A stretch of DNA of 64,000 bases from Terriglobia bacterium (GCA_020073085.1 JAIQFV010000004.1:62001-126000); one strand, 5' to 3'. Positions 1-8,245 are shown, numbered from the stretch's first letter. Numbers and translations are program-made. The notes: generated by a model not told the origin, from the letters alone.

Positions 1-92
1 TTCCCATTTCCCATTCCACCAGGCGGCGGGGCTTCAGTTCATAAAGATTCCTGGGCTCTTTGGGTTTCATCCACCACTCGCTCAAAAGTTAA

Positions 93-130
93 GCGGGTTC
101 GGATACCCGGACATCGGCATTCGAACCCGC
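93..130 (-). terminator. Hairpin downstream of the OPT transporter gene
   Basis: A perfect 9-base inverted repeat (GCGGGTTCG at 93-101, CGAACCCGC at 122-130) with a 20-base loop lies about 30 bases past the stop codon of the minus-strand transporter gene. On the minus strand it is followed by only a weak T-rich stretch, so it may be a weak terminator or an mRNA 3' stabiliser. Bases 1-92 hold nothing else I recognise. Confidence 0.35.
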
Positions 131-159
131 AGGACAAAATCATGAACGTTCCACACCCA

Positions 160-2172
160 TTACATCATTGCGCTGGGAGGCGCCGGCTCATCGGGGCTCC
201 CGGCATTCTTAATGGGGAAGAGGATCAGGGCCAGCGCGATAATGGCAAACACGAAAAGACTGGTGATGAAGCTGGGGTTGGCGACAATCACCCAGGTGGC
301 GATATTCTTGAATGCCATCCAAGCAAAGACCAGCCCGATGAGAGCTTCACCGGCGATCAGCCCCGAAGCAATCAGAACACCGTTATTAGAGGTCCGCGCG
401 TTCTGAGCGTCATTGAAGCCGCGGCGCTTTGCGATCATCTCCACAATACCGCGGATGACGCCACCCACAAAAATCGCAAACGTCGTGCCGAGCGGCAAGT
501 ACATTCCCACGCACACCAGCATAGGGCTTCGCACTTGTACCAGGATGAAGCAAACCGCCATCAACATGCCCACGATGATCAGGGGCCAGGCCATATTGCC
601 CCCGACGATCCCCCGCGAGAGAAGTGCCATCAGGCTGGCCTGTGGCGCCGGCAGGGCGCTCCCCCCAAAGCCGGTTCCTCCCCGGTTGATGTCGCCCACA
701 TGGAGGATGAGCAAGGGATAATACATCACTGCTCCAGCCATCACCACTCCGACCAAGTCGCCGACCTGCATCTTCCAGGGAGTGCCGCCCAGGATGTGTC
801 CCACTTTCAGGTCCTGCAGCATCTCCCCGGCCACCGCGGCGGAGACGCAGACCACACCCGCGACGCCAAGCACGGCCGCCACCCCCATTTCGCCTTTCAT
901 CCCGAGGGCGACCATGAGCAATGCGGCGACCAGCAAGGTGCAGAGCGTCAGTCCACTGATCGGATTGTTGCTGGATCCAATCAGTCCGACCAGATAACCG
1001 GAAACGGCGGCAAAGAAGAAGCCCGCGATAACCATGACGATCGTGGCCACGAGCGCGGCCATGGTGTTACCGCTGAAATGGCGATAGATGAAGAAAGTGA
1101 GGACGGAAGCGATCAGGACGATCAACCCCACCCAGTTGAGGCTGATGTCCTTCTCCAGCCGGTTTTCCGAAGCCTTCGCAGTGGCCGCCCGTTTGGCATC
1201 GGCGACGGAACGCGACAGCCCGGTGATCAGACTCTTTCGCATCCGGTACAAGGTAAATCCCGCGCTCACGAGCATTCCGCCGATCGCAATCGGCCTCACA
1301 ATGCTCTGCCAGATCGACGTCGAGATTGCGATCCAGTAATCGCTCGAACTCATTCCGCTCGACGACAGCGCGGGTTCGAACTGGGGGCCCAGGAAGTAGA
1401 GCAACAGGGGTACAAACAGACCCCAGGCAAGAAGTCCGCCCGCGAAGTTCCACCCCGCAAGTTTGGGTCCGATGATGTACCCTACGCCAATATAAGCGGG
1501 GCTCACGGCGGGGGTGGAGAGCACGGCGCCTCCGCTTCCCGTAATCGAAGCCCCGCCCTTCAACCGGATGACCGACTTGCTGAAGGCCACGAACTTTACC
1601 CAGGTTGAGGCAAAGGCCGAAAGCGTACCCAGGGCTTGGATGGCCGCGCCCAGAATCATAGCCCCGAACAGATAGATCGCTCCCGTTCCTCCCGCGCGCC
1701 CGGCTTTATGAATTTCCGAGGCGGCCACCGATTCCGGGAACGGCAACTCCACGTCTTCCACCATGACGCGGCGCAACAGCGTCACGAACATGATGCCGAT
1801 GATTCCCCCGACGATCATGATGGCGGTGGCCTCAAAATACCGCAGGGGCGTGTCAAACCTGTTCCACACCCCGGCAATCAGAAACGCGGGGATGGTGAAG
1901 ATCGCGCCGGCGGCCACGGACTCACCGATGGAGCCCACCGTGCGTGCGATGTTTTCTTCGAGAATGGAGCCTTTCATGAGCTTCAACAGCGCCATGCCGA
2001 TCACAGCGGCCGGATAAGTCGCCGCAATCGTCATGCCGGCTTTCAAACCAAGGTACGCGTTGGCCGCGCCCAGGATCACGCACATCACCAACCCGATGAG
2101 CAGGGCCCGGGGAGTGAATTCCCTGAGATCCGTTTGGGCGGGAACATAGGGTTTGAATTCTACGGTTGTCAT
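160..2172 (-). CDS. OPT family oligopeptide transporter
   Basis: A 670-residue polytopic membrane protein of the oligopeptide transporter (OPT) family, expected to import small peptides or metal-chelate substrates by proton symport across the inner membrane. The N-terminus has the family signature (PRALLIGLVMCVILGAANAY, then LGLKAGMTI). Roughly 14-16 hydrophobic segments run the full length, and a GGKEEAR-free, glycine-rich core is typical of bacterial members of about 600-700 residues. The start is supported by GGAGG just upstream on the minus strand. The gene stands alone and is divergent from the M20 peptidase at 2673. A peptide importer next to a dipeptidase suggests, but does not prove, uptake followed by hydrolysis. 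Substrate is not predictable from sequence. Confidence 0.93.
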   Translation of the reverse strand: MTTVEFKPYVPAQTDLREFTPRALLIGLVMCVILGAANAYLGLKAGMTIAATYPAAVIGMALLKLMKGSILEENIARTVGSIGESVAAGAIFTIPAFLIAGVWNRFDTPLRYFEATAIMIVGGIIGIMFVTLLRRVMVEDVELPFPESVAASEIHKAGRAGGTGAIYLFGAMILGAAIQALGTLSAFASTWVKFVAFSKSVIRLKGGASITGSGGAVLSTPAVSPAYIGVGYIIGPKLAGWNFAGGLLAWGLFVPLLLYFLGPQFEPALSSSGMSSSDYWIAISTSIWQSIVRPIAIGGMLVSAGFTLYRMRKSLITGLSRSVADAKRAATAKASENRLEKDISLNWVGLIVLIASVLTFFIYRHFSGNTMAALVATIVMVIAGFFFAAVSGYLVGLIGSSNNPISGLTLCTLLVAALLMVALGMKGEMGVAAVLGVAGVVCVSAAVAGEMLQDLKVGHILGGTPWKMQVGDLVGVVMAGAVMYYPLLILHVGDINRGGTGFGGSALPAPQASLMALLSRGIVGGNMAWPLIIVGMLMAVCFILVQVRSPMLVCVGMYLPLGTTFAIFVGGVIRGIVEMIAKRRGFNDAQNARTSNNGVLIASGLIAGEALIGLVFAWMAFKNIATWVIVANPSFITSLFVFAIIALALILFPIKNAGSPDEPAPPSAMM

Positions 2173-2672
2173 GAATCCTCCAGGAACAATTTTAGGATTA
2201 TTCAGGGTACTTCAAACTTCAATCTTCCCAGGGTGAAACAAAACCTTCCATCGACCCGTAAAATGATGGCAGCGGAAGGGAACCAGTCAGTGGAAGTTGC
2301 ATGAAAAGGCCAATCGATGCCGCTTGATGTGCGCAGGTACTGCAAGAATTGTGAGAGTGGACGCCCGGAAGTCGCCACGCCGATTGAAAACCATCCAATA
2401 AAATCAGGCGTTTGCCGCGACTTCGAACGTCGGCAAACTATCATCGCGCGCCGACGAGTGTCAAGCGAAAAAGCCCCTTTGACCGCAAGACCACCTTGCC
2501 GGATGGGACGTCGGCGGAAAGAATCCTGGTGCGTTCCACCCCGGATTATACTAAAATACATCGCACCCTTTGGATTAGGCAGAATCGAGTCTGGCGGAGC
2601 GCCCTAATAAAACCTTTGAATTCTTCGTGAAGAAAACATAAGGAAGATTTTTTTCCCTTAAGGAGGAAATTA
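2173..2672. promoter_or_regulatory. Divergent intergenic region between OPT transporter and peptidase
   Basis: About 500 bases separate two divergent genes and must hold both promoters. A -10-like TATACT lies at 2547-2552 on the plus strand, but I see no good -35 partner. A strong Shine-Dalgarno (AAGGAGGAAATTA) directly precedes the peptidase start. Short open frames on both strands here overlap each other and show no family signature, so I do not call them genes. Confidence 0.4.
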
Positions 2673-4064
2673 ATGACCGCACCTGGTCCCAATGTACTTG
2701 AAAAGATCGACAGCTTTATTACCGGGATACGGAATGAATATGAGGACAAACTGGCAGGAATTGTCGAAATCCCAACCATCTCCATGGACCCCGATCATCA
2801 GGCCGACATGCCGCGCGGGGCGGCCTTGGCGGCGGAGTATTTGAAGGCCGCCGGAGCCGTGAGCGCCGAAGTGGTACCCACCCAGGGGAATCCGGTGATT
2901 ATCGGAAAATTCATTACCGATCCGAGCCACCCCACCGTCACCATCTACAACCACATGGATGTCCAGCCTGCCCAGGAGCCGGAATGGACGCGCGAGCCGT
3001 TCAAGTTCGATCGCCAGAACGGCCGCTACTTTGGTCGCGGGACAACGGACGACAAGGGACCCGCCATGACCGCGCTGTATGGGGCGCGCTATGCGATCGA
3101 GAACGGCATCCCCATCAACATTAACTTCCTGTGGGAAATGGAAGAAGAGATCGGGAGCCCAAGCTTTGATAAGTTTCTGAAGCTGAACGCGGGCAAACTG
3201 GAATGCGATTCGATCATCGTCAGTGATACGGAGTGGATCGCGCGCGGTTGTCCCGCCATTCCTTATGGATTGCGAGGCGTTCAGGGCCTGACCGTGCATC
3301 TGGAAACGGCAGCGACCGACGTCCATTCGGGCACTGCCGGTGGGGCCGCCCGAAACCCCCTCGCCGAACTGGCGCTCATCGTGCACGAGTGCTTCGATGC
3401 GAAAACCGGCAAGGTGAAAATCCCCGGCTTTTATAAAGATGTCGTTCCTCCCACCAAGAAGGAGATCGACAGCTTCCTGAAATCGGGCTTCACAGTCAAA
3501 CATTTCAAACAGGCGCTGGGATTGAAAAAGATGCGCACGGAAAATGCCCCCGAAGTGCTGCGCCGGATCTTCGCCATGCCGACTTTCGAAGTGCATGGGC
3601 TGGTGGGCGGCTATACCGGGCCGGGTGTGAAGACCATTATTCCCCCCCGCGGCGAACTGAAAATCACGATGCGATTGGTTCCGAAACAGCGGGCCAACAA
3701 GATCTTCCAACTGGTGTCGAAGTTCATCAAGTCAAAGAACAAGGACGTTGTTGTGAAGAAGGAGAATTCGCTCGAGCCTTATCTGGGCCCGTTCAGCGGG
3801 CCCCTGGCGGATGCCGGCCGCGTTGCCATGAAGTTTGCCTTCGGGAAGGATCCCGCGTTTACCCGCGAAGGCGGCTCGATCGGCGCTGTGGTCACCATGG
3901 AGAAATATTTGAAGGCGCCGATTCTGTTCCTGGGCCTCAGCCTGCCGGAGCACGGGTACCATGCCCCCAATGAGAATTTCGATTGGGAGCAGGCTTCCGG
4001 CGGTATCAAGATGTTTGCAAAGTATTTTGACGAAGTTTCACGGATGCCCCTCAGGAAGAAATAG
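2673..4064 (+). CDS. M20 family metallopeptidase (dipeptidase)
   Basis: A 463-residue cytoplasmic zinc peptidase of the M20 (ArgE/DapE/CPG2/CNDP dipeptidase) family. Visible metal and catalytic motifs in order: NHMDVQP (His and Asp of the first motif, about residue 93), RGTTDDKGP (bridging Asp, about 126), EMEEEIGSP (catalytic Glu pair, about 158) and a terminal EHGYHAPNE (metal His, about 430). A dimerisation lid domain lies between. Length matches dipeptidases rather than shorter deacetylases. The start is set by the strong AAGGAGG 8 bases upstream. No signal peptide is present. It is monocistronic and ends in a strong terminator at 4086-4130. It probably hydrolyses di- or small peptides, possibly those brought in by the neighbouring OPT transporter. 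Confidence 0.93.
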   Translation: MTAPGPNVLEKIDSFITGIRNEYEDKLAGIVEIPTISMDPDHQADMPRGAALAAEYLKAAGAVSAEVVPTQGNPVIIGKFITDPSHPTVTIYNHMDVQPAQEPEWTREPFKFDRQNGRYFGRGTTDDKGPAMTALYGARYAIENGIPININFLWEMEEEIGSPSFDKFLKLNAGKLECDSIIVSDTEWIARGCPAIPYGLRGVQGLTVHLETAATDVHSGTAGGAARNPLAELALIVHECFDAKTGKVKIPGFYKDVVPPTKKEIDSFLKSGFTVKHFKQALGLKKMRTENAPEVLRRIFAMPTFEVHGLVGGYTGPGVKTIIPPRGELKITMRLVPKQRANKIFQLVSKFIKSKNKDVVVKKENSLEPYLGPFSGPLADAGRVAMKFAFGKDPAFTREGGSIGAVVTMEKYLKAPILFLGLSLPEHGYHAPNENFDWEQASGGIKMFAKYFDEVSRMPLRKK

Positions 4065-4085
4065 TCCGCGGCATTCCAGAGAAAA

Positions 4086-4130
4086 AAGGCGCTCCCAGTT
4101 CACCGTGTACGAGGTGGCCGGGAGCGCCTT
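4086..4130 (+). terminator. Intrinsic terminator after the M20 peptidase
   Basis: An 11-base perfect inverted repeat (AAGGCGCTCCC at 4086-4096, GGGAGCGCCTT at 4120-4130) is followed by TGCTTTTTCC. Upstream A-runs make it potentially bidirectional, serving also the convergent minus-strand operon that ends at 4505. Confidence 0.8.
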
Positions 4131-4504
4131 TGCTTTTTCCGCGGATCTCTCATGTCACAGGGATGCACACGGAACACAAAGGGAATCTCCCAATCCGGAC
4201 AAGCCGGAACCAAGACCAGAATTAATTAAAAAGCCGGGAAACCAGGATAACGGTTGCCGACGGAGAGCGTTCCCCTGCGGGATCTCAAATTCTGTTCCGA
4301 TTTAAGGTTTTCACCTTCCTGTATTCCTGGTCTCCTAATCATGAATTGTCTTATGCGCCTATCGGCACAACCTCGGTTGATAAGCTACTAAGAGGGTTGC
4401 CTCAAAGACCTGAGCTTGCAGTGCTTTTCTGCGCCTTCTGAAATGAGGGTTGAAAAGTCTGAATGCAGGGGGTGGGTGTGGAAAAGCGCTCCCTCAAGTT
4501 GATC
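4131..4504. other. Convergent intergenic spacer, no gene recognised
   Basis: About 370 bases between the peptidase terminator and the end of the DUF421 gene. No ORF with a ribosome site or family signature, no tRNA and no convincing structured RNA was found. Confidence 0.5.
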
Positions 4505-5086
4505 TCAAGTGTTCTTGTTCAGGAACTTGAAATGATGATGGGGGCGGGTCGTGGAGGGCATTTCGTCCTTACGGATCACGCTGATGTTTCCATCGATTTC
4601 CAGCACCGCCATGTGGACCTGGCTGGACTGTTCGACCCCGTGTTCCCTCAGGGAGGCGCGCAGGTCGGGCTCCGAAATGCCTTCGCGGCGCATGGCCTGC
4701 CAGTTGATCTCTCCGTCGTAAACAAGCAGGGTGGGCGAGCCCTCGATGCGCCGGCGCCACTTGCGGTTTCTGAATACGAGCCGGGACATGCCTCGATTGA
4801 TGACCAGCAGCGTCATCGCTGCCACTACCCCGGCCGTAAGGGCGTTGTACGGCCCAATCATGGCATTCTGCACTGCATTTGAAATCAATAGCAGAAGCAC
4901 CAGGTCGAACGGGGTCATTTGGCCGACCTCGCGTTTTCCGGTGAGCCGGATCCCCAGGAGCAAAACGAGATAAATTACGAACGCGCGCAGGATGAGGTCC
5001 AGCGTGTCAGCGGGAGAAATGGCAAAGGCGTCCCGGAGCCGGTCGGCCACGGTAGGACTGAAGAGGCCAAGGTTGGCTGCGATCAT
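4505..5086 (-). CDS. DUF421 (YetF/YcaP-like) membrane protein
   Basis: A 193-residue protein of the DUF421 family. Three hydrophobic helices occupy roughly residues 25-95, including the conserved block RLTGKREVGQMTPFDLVLLL and AVQNAMIG. A soluble C-terminal YetF-type domain follows, with GSPTLLVYDGEINWQAMRRE and a strand-rich tail (VHMAVLEIDGNISVI). The biochemical role of this family is not established. It is the last gene of a minus-strand operon: its ATG lies 7 bases after the stop of the upstream secreted-protein gene, so it is very likely co-transcribed. The C-terminus (HHHFKFLNKNT) is somewhat longer than the bare domain. Confidence 0.88.
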   Translation of the reverse strand: MIAANLGLFSPTVADRLRDAFAISPADTLDLILRAFVIYLVLLLGIRLTGKREVGQMTPFDLVLLLLISNAVQNAMIGPYNALTAGVVAAMTLLVINRGMSRLVFRNRKWRRRIEGSPTLLVYDGEINWQAMRREGISEPDLRASLREHGVEQSSQVHMAVLEIDGNISVIRKDEMPSTTRPHHHFKFLNKNT

Positions 5087-5093
5087 GTTGAAC

Positions 5094-5738
5094 TTACTTG
5101 GCGGCCTTCAAGGGGATCTGGAGGGCCGCGATTTCTTTTGTCGGGGTGAAGGATTCGCGGACTTGCGTCTCATAACCCTTCGCCTCCACCACGATCGAGT
5201 AATGTTCCACCGTGGAAAGCCACAGTTGACTGCGGCCATTCGAGTCCGTCGTGGCCGTGAGCTTTTCGATCTTCTGGGTCCCGGTGATCTTCAGAGAGGC
5301 GCCGGGGATTCCGCGTCCATGCTCATCCATGACCACAAACCCGATCGTCACCTCCTGGGAGGCCTCAGCCAGCTTGACGGGTAATTTGAAGTAAAACTCG
5401 CGCTTGAGGCGAGTGTCATAGATGGAGATGGTTTCCTTCTTGCCCCAATGGTCATGGAAGAGGGCCTGCAATTCATAGTTGATGTCCGGACTCAGCCCCC
5501 CAAAGCGAAATTCCCCCTTTTCATCAGTAATATCCTGGGAAATCTTCTTTGACTGGAGATTTGTCAGGTTCACGATGGCGGTGGGTATAGGCTGGTCATC
5601 CTGATCCACAACGACTCCGAGGGCCAGCTTGGAGGGTTTGGCCTTCTTCGAGCCTTGGGCCGCAAGTACAGAGACGATCAAAATAAGAATGACTGAACCG
5701 AATAATATTTTTTTTGGGAAAGGTAATGAGTGATTCAT
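5094..5738 (-). CDS. Secreted protein with carboxypeptidase-regulatory-like domains
   Basis: A 214-residue exported protein. I choose the ATG at 5738, which gives a lysine-containing N-terminus followed by a hydrophobic signal segment (FGSVILILIVSVLAAQG, residues 12-28). Two carboxypeptidase D regulatory-like beta-sandwich repeats follow: GVVVDQDDQPIPTAIVNLTN (about residue 40) and GFVVMDEHGRGIPGASLKI (about 130). Each carries the D/G-rich turn and the later GEFRFGGLSP or DSNGRSQLWL strand. Such domains are usually structural or carbohydrate/protein-binding appendages with no catalysis. Its start overlaps the stop of the preceding gene in an ATGA, indicating translational coupling with that related protein. 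Confidence 0.8.
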   Translation of the reverse strand: MNHSLPFPKKILFGSVILILIVSVLAAQGSKKAKPSKLALGVVVDQDDQPIPTAIVNLTNLQSKKISQDITDEKGEFRFGGLSPDINYELQALFHDHWGKKETISIYDTRLKREFYFKLPVKLAEASQEVTIGFVVMDEHGRGIPGASLKITGTQKIEKLTATTDSNGRSQLWLSTVEHYSIVVEAKGYETQVRESFTPTKEIAALQIPLKAAK

Positions 5739-6151
5739 GGCTTTCTTGCATTGAGGACAATAGAAATATCCTGGCGCTCGTCCTGGGCAATGTCGACGGT
5801 TTTTGAGGCGGATTGAAACCCGCTCAGTTCCGCTGTAATGATGTATTGCATCTTTCCAGCAGGAACGCGAAATGCGAATTCCCCTCCATCCCCCGAGAGG
5901 GTTTCCCATTTCGCCTTGGCATCACTCGTGCGCCGGCAACTGACGTGCGCTCCCCGCAGTGAAAACCCGTCTTCACGAAAGACGCTGCCTTTGATGAGGG
6001 CATACTCTGCCAGCTTGGAGTCTTTTTCCTTCTTGGGGCTTTTCTCCTTGGCCGACAAATTGAAGGAGATTCCCGAAAGGGTGCATGCCAGAAGCGTACA
6101 AAGGAAGAGAAGTGTCCGAGTCTGCAGGTAATGACGATTTGTTCTTTTCAT
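5735..6151 (-). CDS. Small secreted carboxypeptidase-regulatory-like domain protein
   Basis: A 138-residue exported protein with one carboxypeptidase-regulatory-like domain. I choose the ATG at 6151 because it begins a classical signal peptide (MKRTNRHYLQTRTLLFLCTL, cleavage probably near residue 30). The longer in-frame extension would run back into the lysW-like gene. A Lys/Glu-rich linker (KEKSPKKEKDSK) follows the signal, then a beta-sandwich with IKGSVFREDGFSLRGAHVSC and GDGGEFAFRVPAGKMQYII. The stop codon overlaps the next gene's start (ATGA). It is second in the operon lysW-like, this gene, 5094-5738, DUF421. Function is unknown; a periplasmic or surface structural role is inferred. 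Confidence 0.78.
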   Translation of the reverse strand: MKRTNRHYLQTRTLLFLCTLLACTLSGISFNLSAKEKSPKKEKDSKLAEYALIKGSVFREDGFSLRGAHVSCRRTSDAKAKWETLSGDGGEFAFRVPAGKMQYIITAELSGFQSASKTVDIAQDERQDISIVLNARKP

Positions 6152-6233
6152 GGGCTGATGCGAATCTGAATCCCCCTTGACCCCTCGAGACGGCTCACAA
6201 GGCCCGTCCTGCCCTCGCGATCCCGGAGGGTGT

Positions 6234-6407
6234 CTACCCCTCCCACTCCTCCTCATCCTCGTCCCCCGGGGCGAGCTCAAATTCCACGGGATCGAGTCCC
6301 ACGACCTCCAGTTCGATACCGCAGTCCGGGCAGGTCACGATTTCGCCTTTTTCAATTTCCTCGGGGACCTCAATCTCGGCGTCGCATTCAGGGCATGAAC
6401 CGTACAC
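6234..6407 (-). CDS. lysW: LysW-like amino-group carrier protein
   Basis: A 57-residue acidic zinc-ribbon protein starting at GTG with GAGGAGGAG about 6 bases upstream; too short to be found by length filters. Residues 5-8 are CPEC and 26-29 are CPDC, the two zinc knuckles. [10 protein letters not shown] (31-40) closely matches the LysW core of Thermus and archaea, where the carrier holds alpha-aminoadipate or glutamate during lysine/arginine synthesis. The acidic tail reads DEDEEEWEG, whereas classical LysW ends EDWGE with the C-terminal Glu as the attachment site. Here the last residue is Gly, so carrier function by the known chemistry is doubtful. No lysX, lysZ, lysY or lysJ partner is nearby. 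It heads the minus-strand operon of secreted and DUF421 proteins. Confidence 0.85.
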   Translation of the reverse strand: MYGSCPECDAEIEVPEEIEKGEIVTCPDCGIELEVVGLDPVEFELAPGDEDEEEWEG

Positions 6408-6848
6408 GAGTTGCTCCTCCTCGATCGCGGGTGGAGTGCAAGGGGCTGCATTTCCTAAAGTATCGTGCCAGAACCCGCGAACCTCTATGAATTCATTGAA
6501 AGGCTGTCAACTCTTAATGGAATTTTTTTCCTGTGTCAAGCGCAAATTGGGGGGCGGTGCAAGGGGCATTCCGCATGAGTGACGGCCCCTAAAAGAAGGG
6601 CTGTTATTCTCAACGTTTCGGCGCAGATGATGCGCTTCTGTTCGGCATTGGACGGGTCATGAGCGGGCGAGAGGGAGCATTGAAGGTCACGGTGGGTGCT
6701 ATTGCCCGGTTGGATCTGCACCTCGAGCCCCTGGAAAGTAATCTCCCTCGATTCGTTTGTAACATCTGAAATTTCAAATTTGAGATCAGCCCTCCGCTAC
6801 CAGCGGATGCTAAGAGTTGCCCGGCTGAGGGAACCCGGGGCCCTCGCA
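6408..6848. other. Divergent intergenic region, no gene recognised
   Basis: About 440 bases between the divergent LysW-like gene and the pheA promoter. Several short frames exist on both strands, but none combines a ribosome site with a recognisable family. The minus-strand promoter of the LysW-like operon must lie here. Confidence 0.4.
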
Positions 6849-6876
6849 TTGACTTTTTCCACCTTTGGATTAAAAT
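6849..6876 (+). promoter_or_regulatory. Sigma-70-type promoter of the pheA leader
   Basis: TTGACT (6849-6854) and TAAAAT (6871-6876) are separated by 16 bases, each one mismatch from consensus. Transcription would start near 6883, placing a Shine-Dalgarno-like AAGGGAG (6890-6896) and the leader peptide start in the very 5' end of the transcript, as in classical attenuation leaders. Confidence 0.65.
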
Positions 6877-6908
6877 CGGCGTTACTCTGAAGGGAGATGG
6901 TCCTTTTC

Positions 6909-6977
6909 ATGCGCCGGTTGAGTTGCCCTGATGTGTTTATTTTTAACTTTTCGCCTGCGGCATGGGAGGTGGGCTAG
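6909..6977 (+). CDS. pheL: Phenylalanine-rich leader peptide of pheA (attenuator)
   Basis: A 22-residue open frame, MRRLSCPDVFIFNFSPAAWE plus VG, with Phe at every second codon of a five-codon run (codons at 6936, 6942 and 6948). An in-frame ATG at 6897 would add four residues including one more Phe, but it abuts the ribosome site, so 6909 is preferred (about 12 bases from GGGAG). The peptide stops at 6975-6977, 26 bases before a strong terminator that precedes pheA. By analogy with enterobacterial PheL, stalling at Phe codons when charged Phe-tRNA is scarce would spare pheA transcription. The peptide itself is expected to have no other function. Seen: frame, Phe cluster, promoter, terminator. 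Inferred: regulation. Confidence 0.7.
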   Translation: MRRLSCPDVFIFNFSPAAWEVG

Positions 6978-7043
6978 GTTGGTTCGTGTAATGGTGAAGT
7001 CAGGCCCGCCAGTCCAGCCCAAACAGGATTGGCGGGCTTTTTT
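6968..7043 (+). terminator. Attenuator: terminator and competing antiterminator upstream of pheA
   Basis: The terminator stem pairs 7004-7015 with 7026-7037 (12 pairs including one G-U), has a 10-base loop, and is followed by six T (7038-7043). A competing pairing joins GGTGGGC (6968-6974, overlapping the leader stop codon) to GCCCGCC (7004-7010), the terminator's own 5' arm. A ribosome stalled on the Phe codons would leave 6968-6974 free and permit the antiterminator. A ribosome reaching the stop codon would cover it and allow termination. No plus-strand gene other than the leader lies upstream, which argues against an ordinary end-of-gene terminator. Confidence 0.75.
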
Positions 7044-7145
7044 AGTTTGAGCGGGAAATCTATGAGATTATCACCCTGAAATGGGATCGAAGTTGATGGC
7101 TTGTGATCCATGCGGGAGTGTTGGTTTCAGATTTCCAGGTATGTC

Positions 7146-7994
7146 ATGAAAATACGTGTCGCATTTCAGGGGGAACGCGGGGCATTCAGTGAGCAGGCGG
7201 CCCGCCAGTTGATGGGCACCCGGATTGAAGTCATTCCCTGCGAGACCTTTGAGAAGACCTTTGCCTGTGTGGGGCGCGGCCGGGCAGACCTCTGCATCGT
7301 GCCGGTCGAAAACACGCTGGCAGGATCGATCACTCGGAATCTGGATCTGTCGTTGAAGCATCGATTCAATATCGTCGGTGAAACGAACCTTCGAATTGAA
7401 CATCACCTGGTGGCCCTCAGAGGGACGACCTGGAGGGAAATCAACCGAATCATTTCTCACCCGGTGGCCCTGGAACAGTGCCAAAAATTTCTTCGGCGGC
7501 ATCCTCACATCAAGAGCGAGGTGGCGTATGACACGGCGGGAAGCGTGAAAATGATTGTGGAGCACGGGTGGCACGACACCGCGGCCATCGCCGGCGCCTG
7601 GGCGGCGCAATGGTTTCGTTGCGGGATTCTCCAGAAGAACATTGAGGATCATCATGAGAACTACACCCGCTTCTGGCTCCTCGAAAAGGGGGCCGCGAAA
7701 CGCCGCTCCGGCGGAGGTTCGCCGTGGTCAGGCCGGAAGGGGAATAAGTCGTCGATCGTTTTCTCCACCAAGAACGTTCCGGGCGCCCTCTTCAAGTGTC
7801 TCAGCGTGTTCGCGCTGCGTGACATTGACCTGACCAAGATTGAATCACGTCCCGTCATCGGACGCCCTTTTGAGTACTTCTTCTATGTCGATTTTCTGGG
7901 AAACGTCGCTGAGGAGCGGTGCCAGAACGCGTTGCGTCATCTGGGTGAAGTGACAGATTTTCTGCGGGTGCTGGGGTGCTATCCGCGCGGGTGA
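7146..7994 (+). CDS. pheA: Prephenate dehydratase
   Basis: A 282-residue monofunctional prephenate dehydratase converting prephenate to phenylpyruvate in phenylalanine synthesis. The catalytic domain starts with VAFQGERGAFSEQAA and carries VPVENTLAGSI and the family signature around NYTRFWLL (about residue 180). A C-terminal ACT regulatory domain holds GALFKCLSVF and IESRP, the residues that form the phenylalanine allosteric site in homologues. There is no chorismate mutase domain. I start at 7146, where the protein aligns with the family; an upstream in-frame ATG at 7110 would add 12 unrelated residues. Control is predicted at two levels: transcription attenuation (6849-7043) and feedback through the ACT domain. 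DAHP synthase, the entry enzyme of the same pathway, follows at 8302. Confidence 0.95.
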   Translation: MKIRVAFQGERGAFSEQAARQLMGTRIEVIPCETFEKTFACVGRGRADLCIVPVENTLAGSITRNLDLSLKHRFNIVGETNLRIEHHLVALRGTTWREINRIISHPVALEQCQKFLRRHPHIKSEVAYDTAGSVKMIVEHGWHDTAAIAGAWAAQWFRCGILQKNIEDHHENYTRFWLLEKGAAKRRSGGGSPWSGRKGNKSSIVFSTKNVPGALFKCLSVFALRDIDLTKIESRPVIGRPFEYFFYVDFLGNVAEERCQNALRHLGEVTDFLRVLGCYPRG

Positions 7995-8034
7995 GGGGGG
8001 AAGAGGTTATAGGGGATAGGTGATAGGGCTTAGG

Positions 8035-8245
8035 GAAGAGAAGTCGGAGGTCGGAAGGGAAGTTGCCAGTTCTCAGTTGTCAGTTGCCGGAGGGAATGGA
8101 CGGAGGCTGGAGGTCGGAAGTCAGATACCTAATATGACCATTAGAATAGACGTTGGGGATTACTTTGATGGGCTCTGTGAACTGACAACTGAGAACTGGC
8201 AACTGCTTCTCTGACCTCTGACTTCCGATGTCTGACTTCTCTTCC
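8035..8245. repeat. Intergenic foldback with perfect 25-base arms
   Basis: AGTTGCCAGTTCTCAGTTGT onwards at 8061-8085 is perfectly complementary to 8180-8204, with 94 bases between. The flanks carry shorter direct and inverted copies of related words (GAAGTCGGAGGTCGGAAG near 8040, GAGGTCGGAAGTCAGATA near 8108, TCTGACCTCTGACTTCCGAT near 8210). The whole element could fold into a nested hairpin. It lies between pheA and aroF, both on the plus strand. No coding potential or transposase is present. Low-complexity word-repeat foldbacks of this kind are seen between genes in several soil phyla. Confidence 0.8.

Noticed and set aside
93-125. tRNA-like T-arm word GGTTCGGATACC
   Set aside because: No acceptor stem, D-arm or anticodon arm around it; explained by a simple inverted repeat.
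142-1608. Long plus-strand frame (488 codons) opposite the OPT transporter
   Set aside because: His/Asp/Arg-rich shadow of a membrane protein gene in GC-rich DNA, no ribosome site or family signature; the opposite strand is clearly coding.
4330-4460. Possible riboswitch-like segment with paired GG/CC words
   Set aside because: It lies downstream of convergent genes and does not match a known riboswitch core that I can recognise.
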